NCBI GenBank assembly: GCA_902826455.1
Contig: CADEEV010000007.1
Span: forward strand, 55,141 to 119,140
DNA: 64,000 nucleotides
Direction of reading: 5' to 3'
Source of the DNA: an uncultured Acidobacteriota bacterium
GTDB taxonomy: Bacteria > Acidobacteriota > Vicinamibacteria > Fen-336
The translations under genes and the position numbers were made by a program. This document shows positions 8,132 through 15,558 of the stretch, piece after piece. How positions within the stretch are numbered: position 1 is the stretch's first letter; each line of letters begins with the position of its first letter. The notes under the pieces were generated by a model. The model saw nothing but the letters and a program-made list of their open reading frames with translations, was not told the origin of the DNA and searched no databases.

Positions 8132-9273
8132 CGCTGCGGCCCGACGTGGTGGTGGCCGGCGCCGGCGTCATGGGCATCTTCACGGCGCTCACGCTCCAGG
8201 AGCGCGGCGCGCGGGTGCTGCTCGCCGATCCGTGGGAGCCCGGCCATCCGCGGGGCACGTCGTCCTCCGAGACCCGCGTGATCCGCGTGCTCTACGGGAG
8301 CGACCGCCTCTACAGCGAATGGACCGTGGCGTCGCTCGCCGCCTGGCAGCGCTGGGAGCGCGCCCTGCCGCGGCCGGTGTTCCTCAAGACCGGCGTCCTC
8401 TGGCTCACGCGCCACGACGACGGCTACGCGGCCCGCGGCGAGGCGGTGTTGCGGGAGCTCGGCGTTCCCGTCGAGCGCCTGACGAACGCCGACGTCGAGC
8501 GGCGCTACCCGGCCGTGGGGACGTCGGACCTGAAGTTCGCGCTGTTCGAGCCCGAGTCCGGGGCGCTGCTGTCGCGCGAAGCCGTGCGGCGCCTCGCGGA
8601 GCTCTTCGTGAGCCGCGGCGGCACGCTGCGGCGCGGCGAGGTGGGGCTGGGCCAGAGCACCGGCCGCACGCTCGGCGCCGTCTCGGTTGGAGGCGAGCGG
8701 ATCGACACCGGCGCCGCGGTGTTCGCCTGCGGGCCCTGGCTGCCCGAGCTGTTCCCGGCGCTCCTGGGCTCGGTGATCCGCGTGCGCCGGGCCGAGGAGT
8801 ACTTCTTCGGCGTCGCGCCGGGAGACCAGCGCTTCGACAGCAGCCACCTCCCCACCTGGGTCGACATCGGCGCCCACTACGGCGTCCCGGCGGTGGACGG
8901 CCGCTCCTTCAAGGTCGGGGTCGACCAGCCCGGCCCCGAGTTCCATCCGACGACCGGCGAGCGCCGCATCGATCCCGCGAACCTGCCGGTGGTGCGCGAG
9001 TTCCTCTCGCGGCGCTTCCCCGCTCTCGCCGACGCGCCGCTCGTGGACAGCCGCGTGTGCCAGTACGAGCTCACCGCCGACGAGCACCTCGTGCTCGACC
9101 GCCATCCCGATCTCGACAACGTCGTGCTGGCCGGCGGCGGCTCGGGCCACGCCTTCAAGCTCGGCCCGGCCATCGGCACGTTCGTGGCCGACCTGGTGAC
9201 CGGCGTTCGTGCCGATACCGAGGACCGCTTCCGTGCGGCCGCCCGCGCGGCCCGGCCCTGGCGCGAAGCTTAG
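8128..9273 (+). CDS. FAD-dependent amine oxidase, monomeric sarcosine oxidase / N-methyltryptophan oxidase family
   Basis: 381 residues, TTG start overlapping the upstream TGA. The N-terminal Rossmann motif GAGVMG is followed by GTSSSETRVIR, the family's equivalent of the SSHGDTRIIR flavin loop. Near the C-terminus, VCQYELTADEHLVLDRHP places Cys311 where monomeric sarcosine oxidases attach FAD covalently, and GGGSGHAFKLGPAIG is the conserved final FAD-binding loop. The enzyme should oxidise a secondary or N-methyl amine with O2, releasing H2O2. The substrate is not predictable from sequence alone. Translational coupling to the TPM gene is unexpected for a metabolic enzyme and may reflect only compact gene packing. 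Confidence 0.85.
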   Translation: MTLRPDVVVAGAGVMGIFTALTLQERGARVLLADPWEPGHPRGTSSSETRVIRVLYGSDRLYSEWTVASLAAWQRWERALPRPVFLKTGVLWLTRHDDGYAARGEAVLRELGVPVERLTNADVERRYPAVGTSDLKFALFEPESGALLSREAVRRLAELFVSRGGTLRRGEVGLGQSTGRTLGAVSVGGERIDTGAAVFACGPWLPELFPALLGSVIRVRRAEEYFFGVAPGDQRFDSSHLPTWVDIGAHYGVPAVDGRSFKVGVDQPGPEFHPTTGERRIDPANLPVVREFLSRRFPALADAPLVDSRVCQYELTADEHLVLDRHPDLDNVVLAGGGSGHAFKLGPAIGTFVADLVTGVRADTEDRFRAAARAARPWREA

Positions 9274-9297
9274 GGTGCGGATGAGTGCCGGTGCAGA

Positions 9298-9316
9298 ATG
9301 GTGTATCTTGCACCAT
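9298..9316. promoter_or_regulatory. Inverted repeat over the start of the RHH gene (putative autoregulatory operator)
   Basis: ATGGTG (9298-9303), seven bases, then CACCAT (9311-9316); the second arm contains part of the ATG at 9315. The spacer holds TATCTT (9304-9309), a plausible -10 that would place transcription start at or next to the ATG and give a leaderless message. Ribbon-helix-helix antitoxins usually repress their own promoter through such short dyads. No good -35 is visible. Binding is inferred. Confidence 0.45.
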
Positions 9317-9569
9317 GGCCACCGATAAGAGCGTCCGAAGAAGCATCAGCCTTCCGTCCACGATTGCGCGACGGGTCAAGGCCATCGTCACGGCCGAGAA
9401 AGCCAGCGAAAACCGCGTCCTCGTCGACCTGATCGAATCGGGCTTGACGGCCCGAGAGAACGAGAAGGCGCAGTTCATGGACCTTGCCGATCGTCTCTCT
9501 GCGGCCAAGAGCGCGAGGGAGCGATCCAAGCTCAAGGAAGCGCTCGCTCGTCTCACCTTCGGCGGCTAG
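9315..9569 (+). CDS. Ribbon-helix-helix (CopG-like) small DNA-binding protein, probable antitoxin
   Basis: 84 residues from ATG 9315. The N-terminus (SVRRSISLPSTIARRVKAIV) has the beta-strand plus two-helix pattern of ribbon-helix-helix repressors, followed by SENRVLVDLIESGLTA. The C-terminal half is charged and helical (AKSARERSKLKEALARL) and would contact a partner. The next gene starts within the stop codon (TAGTG, one-base overlap), so the two are translated from one message as a toxin-antitoxin-like pair. By eye the G+C content is lower than in the flanking genes, suggesting acquisition. An earlier in-frame start at 9285 is possible but would put the palindrome inside the coding region. 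Confidence 0.65.
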   Translation: MATDKSVRRSISLPSTIARRVKAIVTAEKASENRVLVDLIESGLTARENEKAQFMDLADRLSAAKSARERSKLKEALARLTFGG

Positions 9570-9814
9570 TGCCGAGGATCGAGTGGACTGGCCTCCCGGT
9601 CGCGTTGCGCGACCATCTCTTCGAGCGCTTGAGGGATCGTCAGATCACGGCCGACGACCTCTACCAGTTGAAGCTGTGGCGGGAGTCCGAGCCTGAGGCA
9701 CCAGATGGCGCTTGGTACAAGGACTTTGGATCGTTCAAGCTCTGTGGCTTCGGCCCCTACCCGAAGACGTTTCTCTTGAAGGGACAGCCGGCCACAGGCC
9801 GAAGCCTGAGCTAG
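9569..9814 (+). CDS. Small protein paired with the RHH gene, toxin-like partner of unknown fold
   Basis: 81 residues from a GTG overlapping the RHH stop codon. It has a helical N-terminal half (GLPVALRDHLFERLRDRQI, then DDLYQLKLWRESEPEAP) and a compact aromatic C-terminal half (WYKDFGSFKLCGFGPYPKTF) that looks strongly conserved in character. I have the impression that this type of protein recurs downstream of RHH genes, but I cannot name a characterised family. It is not obviously RelE, HicA, VapC or MazF. Its position makes a toxin or an antitoxin-binding effector the working guess. The stop shares the CTAG tetranucleotide with the stop of the convergent gene. Confidence 0.55.
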   Translation: MPRIEWTGLPVALRDHLFERLRDRQITADDLYQLKLWRESEPEAPDGAWYKDFGSFKLCGFGPYPKTFLLKGQPATGRSLS

Positions 9815-10641
9815 TCGGCCAGGCCGCCCATGAAGGCGGCCTGCACGTCGGCGAACTCCCGGAAGCCGTCGAGGATGAACGCCTTCACGGCCGCGGGCGG
9901 CGTCGCGCCGGCGTAGAAGCGCAGCGCCTTGTTGACGCCCTGCACCGCCGCGGCGAAGTGATCCGCCTCGACGCTCGTGTGGATGCGGATCCAGTAGTAG
10001 GCGTTGTGCTGACCGCCCAGGATCTCGACCTTCATGGCCTCGAGGGCCGCGACGAGGTCGGGCCGGCGCGCGCGCAGCACGCGGTCGATGATCGTGAACT
10101 CCTCGTCGGCCAGCACCTCGCTCCCGGTGTGGAAGCCCATGCCCGAGAACAGACGGCCTTCGTCGAGGTCCGCCGCGAGGCCGTACCCCGAGGACACGCG
10201 GGCCATGGCCGCCGTCGTCCCGGGGTTGATGCGGATCAGCGCGTTGAGCTCGGCCGGCTCGTGGCCCAGGGCGCGGCCCAGTCCCTTGAGCGTCGCCTGG
10301 GCGAGGGTGCGGTGGGTGTCGCGCCAGGGCGTCAGGCGATCGTCGAACTCGTCCACGGCGGCGTGGAAGAAGTCGGCCGCGACCTCCGAGGCGCGATCGG
10401 CCAGGATCGTCACCGGCTCCTCGCGATCGCGGAAGAGACCCTGACGCGCCGCCACCTCGCCCGCGAGGTTCGCGAGGCCGGGCCCGAAGGCCGAGTTGAA
10501 CTGGATGTAGCGGCCCAGGACGGAGAGGAGGCGCTGCGGGTCGTCCGCGGCCTGCTCGAAGGCAGACGCCAGCGCGTCGTTGCCGTGGTGAGACGCGAGC
10601 ACCGGGTCGAGGTCCGCGCGCGTGACCTGAGCGTCGCCCAT
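9811..10641 (-). CDS. Haem-oxygenase-fold protein, DUF3865-like candidate di-iron oxidase
   Basis: 276 residues, all-helical by composition, ATG start with GGAGG six bases upstream. Candidate metal ligands occur in conserved-looking patches: GMGFHTGSEVLADEEF (about residues 167-182) and WIRIHTSVEADHFAAAV (about 217-233, a HxxxExxH pattern). These resemble haem-oxygenase-like di-iron oxidases and oxygenases (CADD, UndA, DUF3865), which act on small carboxylates or amines. The first metal-binding Glu could be in GLANLAGEVAARQG but this is uncertain. It is divergent from the coiled-coil gene at 10728, sharing an 86-bp intergenic region with a strong promoter. No metabolic partner is adjacent, so the substrate is unknown. 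Confidence 0.5.
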   Translation of the reverse strand: MGDAQVTRADLDPVLASHHGNDALASAFEQAADDPQRLLSVLGRYIQFNSAFGPGLANLAGEVAARQGLFRDREEPVTILADRASEVAADFFHAAVDEFDDRLTPWRDTHRTLAQATLKGLGRALGHEPAELNALIRINPGTTAAMARVSSGYGLAADLDEGRLFSGMGFHTGSEVLADEEFTIIDRVLRARRPDLVAALEAMKVEILGGQHNAYYWIRIHTSVEADHFAAAVQGVNKALRFYAGATPPAAVKAFILDGFREFADVQAAFMGGLAD

Positions 10642-10667
10642 CGTCGCCTCCAGGCGCCGATGTTACC

Positions 10668-10696
10668 TTGACAACCCCCGGGGTGGTTGCTACAAG
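10668..10696 (+). promoter_or_regulatory. Sigma70-type promoter with a dyad filling its spacer
   Basis: TTGACA (10668-10673), a 17-bp spacer and TACAAG (10691-10696), reading toward the gene at 10728. An 18-base imperfect dyad CAACCCCCGGGGTGGTTG (10672-10689; seven of nine positions pair) lies between the -35 and -10, so a bound regulator would compete with, or distort, the promoter. It is the only good promoter seen ahead of the five-gene ABC/OmpA cassette. Confidence 0.6.
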
Positions 10697-10727
10697 TCGT
10701 AGCAGTCCCTGGAGATTCCCTGATCCG

Positions 10728-11414
10728 ATGAGCCGGCTCAAAGACTTCGTGAGCAAGGGCGTTCGTCTCATCGTGAGCGACAGCGAAGCTCCGCCCCCGG
10801 AAGCCGAGGAGCTCATCCTCGACCCGCCGCCGGCGACGCGGGCCTCTCCTCCGCCGCGGCCCCGCGAGCGCGAGATCCCGGCCCAGGCCTTCGAAGGCCC
10901 GCCGCCTCGCAAGGTCGTGCGTTCCGAGGTCCCGGCCACGGTCGCCGACTTCGCCGCGGTGTACAAGGAAGCCGGCATCGCCCTGCCGCCCCATGGCTAC
11001 GGGATCGACAAGGTCGGCGAGATGCTCGAGAACAAGCGCCTCGCCGCGCTCGCCCCGGAGCTGAAGGCGACCGCCGTCATGGCCGCCCTGGAGGCGGCCG
11101 GCGTCGCGATCCGCGACGTGATCCAGGACGCCGTGGTGCGCGACAAGGCCCTCGACGCCTTCGAGGCGGCCAAGCAGCGCGAGATCCACGACGCGCGGGC
11201 GAGCAACGAGGCGCGCATCGCGACCCTCACCACCGAGATGGACGCGCTCCTGAAGAAGATCAACACCGAGATCGAGAGCCTCAAGCAGGCCTCCTCGGGC
11301 GCCGAGCAGGCGTTCCTCGAGCTGCAGACCCGCAAGCGTCGCGAGGAGACGCGCCTGCACTCGATCGTCGCGAACTTCGTCGAGGGCGGCGACAACCCGG
11401 TGACGAAGGCCTAG
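10728..11414 (+). CDS. Coiled-coil cytoplasmic protein, first gene of the ABC/OmpA cassette
   Basis: 228 residues from ATG 10728; no signal peptide or TM segment. Residues 20-60 are proline-rich and disordered in character, 65-105 form a small globular region (PATVADFAAVYKEAGIALPP), and 130-215 form a long amphipathic helix suited to a coiled coil (AAKQREIHDARASNEARIA onwards). I do not recognise the family. It is first in a same-strand run (30 bp to the next gene) with a membrane-anchored binding protein, an ABC permease, an ABC ATPase and a second coiled-coil protein. Operon membership suggests an accessory or regulatory role for the transporter. A strong promoter lies directly upstream. 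Confidence 0.7.
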   Translation: MSRLKDFVSKGVRLIVSDSEAPPPEAEELILDPPPATRASPPPRPREREIPAQAFEGPPPRKVVRSEVPATVADFAAVYKEAGIALPPHGYGIDKVGEMLENKRLAALAPELKATAVMAALEAAGVAIRDVIQDAVVRDKALDAFEAAKQREIHDARASNEARIATLTTEMDALLKKINTEIESLKQASSGAEQAFLELQTRKRREETRLHSIVANFVEGGDNPVTKA

Positions 11415-11443
11415 CCGCACCCCGGCAAAAAGGAGTCGAAGTC

Positions 11444-13042
11444 ATGGCGCGTCAGCTCACACCGCTCGGTCGGATCCTCGTGGTCCTCTCGGGCCTGGCC
11501 CTGCTCGGGTACGGCCTCCACAAGTACGGAGTGCTCGGCAAGGTCGGCGACATGGTGGCCCCCGACAAGAAGGCCGAGGGCACCGTCTCCAAGGACGACT
11601 TCGGCTCGCTGCCCAGCGGCACCGCCACGAGCGGCTCCACGGCCCCCGCCCGGCCCGTGGGCACGGGCTCGCGCCTCAACCGGCCGATCCGCGTCGCGAT
11701 CGTGACCTGGGGCGGCTACGCCGGCGGCATCGTCGCGAACGGCGGCTTCGCGCCCAACAAGAACAGCTCCTTCTACAAGGACTACGGCGTCGAGGTCGAG
11801 CTCCTGGTCATCGACGACTTCGAGAAGTCCCGCGACGCGTTCCGCGCCGGCGGCGACCGCGGCGGCGTCGACATCATGTGGTCGACGGTCGACGCCTACG
11901 CCCTCGAGTACGGCGGCCTGCAGAGCCTGCAGCCCCGGGCGATCCTCCAGTACGACTGGAGCCGCGGCGGCGACGCGATCGCGGTCGACAACTCGATCAA
12001 GAGCGTCTCGGACCTGCGCGGCAAGACGATCGCCTGCGCCGAGGCGACGCCGTCCCACTACTTCGCCCTGTTCGTCCTCACCCAGGGCGGCCTCACGAAC
12101 CGCGACGTGAAGTGGGTCTTCACGACGTCGGCCGTCGAGGCCGCGAACGTCTTCAAGGCCGGCAAGGTCGACGCGGCGGTGTCCTGGTCCCCCGACGTGT
12201 ACATGGCGGCCAAGGAGCGCGGCCACATCCTCGCCTCGACGAAGGACGCCTCGAACCTGATCGCCGACATCTTCGTGGCGCGCGGCGACTTCATCGACCA
12301 GCACCCCGAGGACCTGCGGCGCTTCGCGGCCGGCTGGCTGAAGGGCGTCGACGCCGCGAACGCGAACCCCGACCGCACCGCGGCCCTGCTCGCGAAGAGC
12401 TTCTCGGGCATCGGCCTCGAGGACGCGAAGGGCATGCTGCAGGACGTGAAGCTGCCGAACTACGCCGAGAACCGCGCGTTCTTCAGCGGCCAGGGATCGA
12501 TCGTGAGCTACGGCAGCATCTACAAGACCGCCCAGGGCATCTGGCGCAAGATCGGCAAGGTCAACGAGGTGTTCGAGCCGTACCAGACCGTGGACACGCG
12601 CTTCCTCGAGGGCGCCGCCGAGTTCTTCAAGGACGGCGGCGCCGAGGCCAAGCCGGAGTTCGACTTCAAGACGCTGCCCAAGACCACGGCCCAGCCGATC
12701 CTCACGAAGACGGTCTCGATCTACTTCCCGAGCGGCTCCGCGAGCCTCGACGAGAACGCGAAGGCGGTCCTCGACACCCAGGTGGTGGAGCTCGCGGCCA
12801 CCTTCGGCAACGCCTACCTGCGCATCGCGGGCAACACCGACAACGTCGGCAATCGCGACACGAACATGCGCCTCTCGCGCCAGCGGGCCGAGGCGGTGAC
12901 GCAGTTCCTGATCTCGAAGGGCTTCGACCGCAACAAGTTCGACGTGGTGGGCAACGGGCCCGACAAGCCCGTGGCCTCGAACGACTCGGACGAGGGACGC
13001 GCCCGGAACCGGCGCACCGACTTCGAGATCATTCCCCGGTAG
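11444..13042 (+). CDS. Membrane-anchored ABC substrate-binding domain fused to OmpA-like domain
   Basis: 532 residues from ATG 11444, with AAAGGAG upstream. Order: one N-terminal TM helix (GRILVVLSGLALLGYGLHKYG, about residues 7-26), a Ser/Ala/Pro linker, a NitT/TauT-type periplasmic binding domain (about 80-395; RPIRVAIVTWGGYAGGIV, DFEKSRDAFRAGG, AILQYDWSRGGDAIAVD, DLRGKTIACAEATPSHYFA), then an OmpA/MotB-type peptidoglycan-binding domain (about 410-532; NTDNVGNRDTNMRLSRQRAE, and the final ARNRRTDFEI). Binding proteins are normally free or lipid-anchored. Here the ligand-binding domain is tethered to the inner membrane and probably also to peptidoglycan. The permease and ATPase genes follow immediately, so this is their likely substrate receptor. 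The ligand is unknown. Confidence 0.88.
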   Translation: MARQLTPLGRILVVLSGLALLGYGLHKYGVLGKVGDMVAPDKKAEGTVSKDDFGSLPSGTATSGSTAPARPVGTGSRLNRPIRVAIVTWGGYAGGIVANGGFAPNKNSSFYKDYGVEVELLVIDDFEKSRDAFRAGGDRGGVDIMWSTVDAYALEYGGLQSLQPRAILQYDWSRGGDAIAVDNSIKSVSDLRGKTIACAEATPSHYFALFVLTQGGLTNRDVKWVFTTSAVEAANVFKAGKVDAAVSWSPDVYMAAKERGHILASTKDASNLIADIFVARGDFIDQHPEDLRRFAAGWLKGVDAANANPDRTAALLAKSFSGIGLEDAKGMLQDVKLPNYAENRAFFSGQGSIVSYGSIYKTAQGIWRKIGKVNEVFEPYQTVDTRFLEGAAEFFKDGGAEAKPEFDFKTLPKTTAQPILTKTVSIYFPSGSASLDENAKAVLDTQVVELAATFGNAYLRIAGNTDNVGNRDTNMRLSRQRAEAVTQFLISKGFDRNKFDVVGNGPDKPVASNDSDEGRARNRRTDFEIIPR

Positions 13043-13052
13043 GCTCCGCCCC

Positions 13053-13823
13053 GTGGAAGTCCGCGCCGCCGTCACGAACCAGAAAGCCCGCAGCCTCGCC
13101 CTCGCGGGGTTGGTGAGCTTCGTCGTGGCGTGGTGCGTGCTCTCCTACGGCGGGCTCGTGCCGCGCATCATCCTGCCCTCGCCCACCGACGTGCTCGGCG
13201 CGTTCCCGGTGCTGCACTTCGAGGAGGCGCTCGTGCGCAGCGCGATCGCGAGCCTGTACCGGGTTTCGATGGGCTTCCTGCTCTCGGCCGTGGTCGCGAT
13301 CCCCCTGGGCCTCGTCATGGGCACGTTCCCGGTGCTGAAGCACTTCTTCGCGCCCATCCTCGACCCGCTGCGCTTCCTGCCGATCTCGGCCCTCGTGCCG
13401 CTCTTCATCGTGTGGTTCGGCATCGACGACCTGCAGAAGATCGTGTTCCTGTTCGTGGGCACCTTCGTCTACATGCTGCCCCTGGTGATCGAGGCCGTGG
13501 AGAACGTGGAGGAGGTCTACCTCCAGACCGCCACGACCCTCGGGGCCTCGAAGGGCCAGCTCGTCCGCCACGTGCTCATCCCGGGCAGCCTCCCCGCGAT
13601 CGGCGAGGCGCTGCGGGTCATGAACGGCATCGGCTGGACCTACGTGATCCTGGCCGAGGTGATCAACGCGCCCTACGGCCTCGGCGCCCTCATCACCGTG
13701 GCCGGCAAGCGCTCCCACGTGGACCAGATCTTCGCCCTCGTGATCGTGATCCTGGTGATCGGGGTCGTCACCGACCAGATCATCCGCCTCGTGAACCGCC
13801 AGCTCTTCGCGTGGGCCGAGTGA
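13053..13823 (+). CDS. ABC transporter permease, SsuC/TauC/NitT family
   Basis: 256 residues from GTG 13053, 10 bp after the binding-protein gene. It has about six TM helices (AGLVSFVVAWCVLSYGG, FLLSAVVAIPLGLVMG, ISALVPLFIVWFG, IVFLFVGTFVYMLPLVI, MNGIGWTYVILAEVI, ALVIVILVIGVVTDQII). The ATPase-docking EAA loop is seen in TLGASKGQLVRHVLIPGSLP. Family relatives import sulfonates, taurine, nitrate, cyanate or thiamine precursors. The stop codon overlaps the ATPase start as GTGA, giving strict coupling of the two components of the translocator. Confidence 0.9.
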   Translation: MEVRAAVTNQKARSLALAGLVSFVVAWCVLSYGGLVPRIILPSPTDVLGAFPVLHFEEALVRSAIASLYRVSMGFLLSAVVAIPLGLVMGTFPVLKHFFAPILDPLRFLPISALVPLFIVWFGIDDLQKIVFLFVGTFVYMLPLVIEAVENVEEVYLQTATTLGASKGQLVRHVLIPGSLPAIGEALRVMNGIGWTYVILAEVINAPYGLGALITVAGKRSHVDQIFALVIVILVIGVVTDQIIRLVNRQLFAWAE

Positions 13824-14638
13824 GCGCCGAGAGCGCCGGCAACGTCCTCGAGCTGAGGAAGGTCACGAAGCGCTTCACGCTGCCCGACGGCCGCGAGTTC
13901 GAGGCGATCCGCAACGTGGACCTCGTGGTGCCCGACTTGCCGGGGCGCGGCGAGTTCCGCGTGTTCCTGGGCCCCTCGGGGTGCGGCAAGAGCACGATCC
14001 TCAACATCGTGGCCGGGCTGTTCCGGCCCACGTCGGGCGAGGCCCTGCTGCGCGGCCAGCCGATCCTGTGCCCGGGACCCGACCGCGGCATGGTGTTCCA
14101 GAGCTACAGCTCGTACCCGTGGCTGACGGTCCTCGAGAACGTCGCGTTCGGGATGCAGCTGCGCGGCGTCGCGCGGGACGAGCGCGAGGCCGTGGCGCGC
14201 GCCTGGATCGAGAAGGTCGGCCTCAAGGGCCAGGAGAAGAAGTACCCGAAGCAGCTCTCGGGCGGCATGCGCCAGCGCGTCGCGATCGCCCGCACCCTGG
14301 CCGTGAAGCCCCAGATCATCCTGATGGACGAGCCCTTCGGCGCCCTCGACGTCCAAACGCGCCTCGGCATGCAGAACCTGATCAACGAGCTGTGGGAGGA
14401 GATCGAGGGCACGATCCTGTTCGTGACCCACGACATCCCCGAGGCCGTGTACCTGGCCGACAAGATCCACATCCTCTCGGCCGGGCCCGGCGCGATCGTC
14501 GACGAGATCGAGGTGGACCTGCCCCTCCACCGCACCGAGGACCTGAAGCAGTCGGCGCGCTTCCGCGACCTCGAGACGATCGTGCTGAACCGCATCCGCA
14601 AGGAGGCCCGGGGCGGCAGCGTGCGGATCACGACGTGA
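13820..14638 (+). CDS. ABC transporter ATPase, SsuB/TauB/NrtD family
   Basis: 272 residues from GTG 13820. All nucleotide-binding motifs are intact: Walker A GPSGCGKST, Q-loop VFQSYSSYPW, signature LSGGMRQRVAIAR, Walker B IILMDEPFGALD and H-loop VTHD. The sequence after Walker B resembles nitrate/sulfonate importer ATPases. It energises the permease encoded just before it. An alternative GTG at 13811 would add three residues; 13820 is preferred because it makes the usual 4-bp overlap. Its own stop overlaps the next start in the same way. Confidence 0.92.
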   Translation: MSAESAGNVLELRKVTKRFTLPDGREFEAIRNVDLVVPDLPGRGEFRVFLGPSGCGKSTILNIVAGLFRPTSGEALLRGQPILCPGPDRGMVFQSYSSYPWLTVLENVAFGMQLRGVARDEREAVARAWIEKVGLKGQEKKYPKQLSGGMRQRVAIARTLAVKPQIILMDEPFGALDVQTRLGMQNLINELWEEIEGTILFVTHDIPEAVYLADKIHILSAGPGAIVDEIEVDLPLHRTEDLKQSARFRDLETIVLNRIRKEARGGSVRITT

Positions 14639-15558
14639 GCCTCGAGAAGGACGACGAGACGAAGCCCGAGCCGAACCCCCTCGTCGAGGCCTTCAAGAAC
14701 CAGTACAACCTGATCGGCCTCGGCACCGCGATCGGCTTCGCCGTGCTCTCGGGGAGCCTGCTGCCCCTGATCCTGGCGGCCGGCGTCGAGCTGACGCTGC
14801 TGCCGTTCATGGAGCGCTACCAGCGCTACCGCCGGGCCAAGGATCGCGACGAGGAGAAGCGCCAGCGCAAGGAGCTCGAGTCGACCGAGATGCTGCGGGC
14901 CCTCAATCCCTCGGAGCGCCAGCGCTACCACGCCCTCGAGGTGCTGGCCGGCGAGATCCGCCAGAACTACCGGGCCCTCGACCCGAGCTCGCGCATCCTG
15001 CTCGAGGAGCTCTCGGGCAAGCTCGACTTCCTGCTGACGTTCTACATGCGGATGCGCTTCTCGCTGTCGCGCTACGACGCGTACTTCGCGACCACCGACC
15101 CGCGGCGCCTCGAGGAGCGCGTGGCGGCCATCGACCGCGAGGTCGGCAAGGGCGGGCCGGAGCGCGTGCAGGCCGTGAAGGGCCGCACCAAGGCCGTGCT
15201 GCTGAAGCGCCTCGAGCGCTACAAGAAGGCCCTCGAGAACCGGCAGCTCGTGGACGCCCAGACGGAGACCGTGCAGGAAGTGCTGCAGCTCCTGCGCGAC
15301 CAGAGCTTCTCGATGCGCGACCCCCGCACGATCACGGAGCAGCTCGACGGCCTGGTGTCGGCCGCCGAGGAGACGGAGCGCGGCGTCAAGGACATGGAGG
15401 ACATCCTGTCCGCCGAGCGCGAGATGCTGCTGCCCGCGAACATGGGGCTCGACGACGACCTCGACGTCCAGGCCGAGGCGCTGCCCCCGGTGCGCGTGCC
15501 GCGCGCGCCGCAGGCCGAGCCGCCGCCGCTACCGCCTCAGAAGAAGATCACCCACTAG
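14635..15558 (+). CDS. Membrane-associated coiled-coil protein, last gene of the ABC/OmpA cassette
   Basis: 307 residues from a GTG that overlaps the ATPase stop. An N-terminal hydrophobic region of about 35 residues (NLIGLGTAIGFAVLSGSLLP plus LILAAGVELTLLPFM) could form one or two TM helices. It is followed by a long charged helical region (about 60-270) with strong coiled-coil character and a proline-rich end. No enzymatic motif is seen and the family is not recognised. The strict GTGA coupling to the ATPase implies that it belongs functionally to the transporter, for example as a cytoplasmic scaffold or a regulator of the ATPase. The stop shares CTAG with the convergent amidohydrolase. Confidence 0.7.
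   Translation: MSLEKDDETKPEPNPLVEAFKNQYNLIGLGTAIGFAVLSGSLLPLILAAGVELTLLPFMERYQRYRRAKDRDEEKRQRKELESTEMLRALNPSERQRYHALEVLAGEIRQNYRALDPSSRILLEELSGKLDFLLTFYMRMRFSLSRYDAYFATTDPRRLEERVAAIDREVGKGGPERVQAVKGRTKAVLLKRLERYKKALENRQLVDAQTETVQEVLQLLRDQSFSMRDPRTITEQLDGLVSAAEETERGVKDMEDILSAEREMLLPANMGLDDDLDVQAEALPPVRVPRAPQAEPPPLPPQKKITH

Noticed and set aside
9566..10978. A minus-strand 470-codon frame across the haem-oxygenase-fold gene
   Set aside because: Out of frame with the gene that has start, ribosome site and motifs, and it crosses a clear divergent promoter region.
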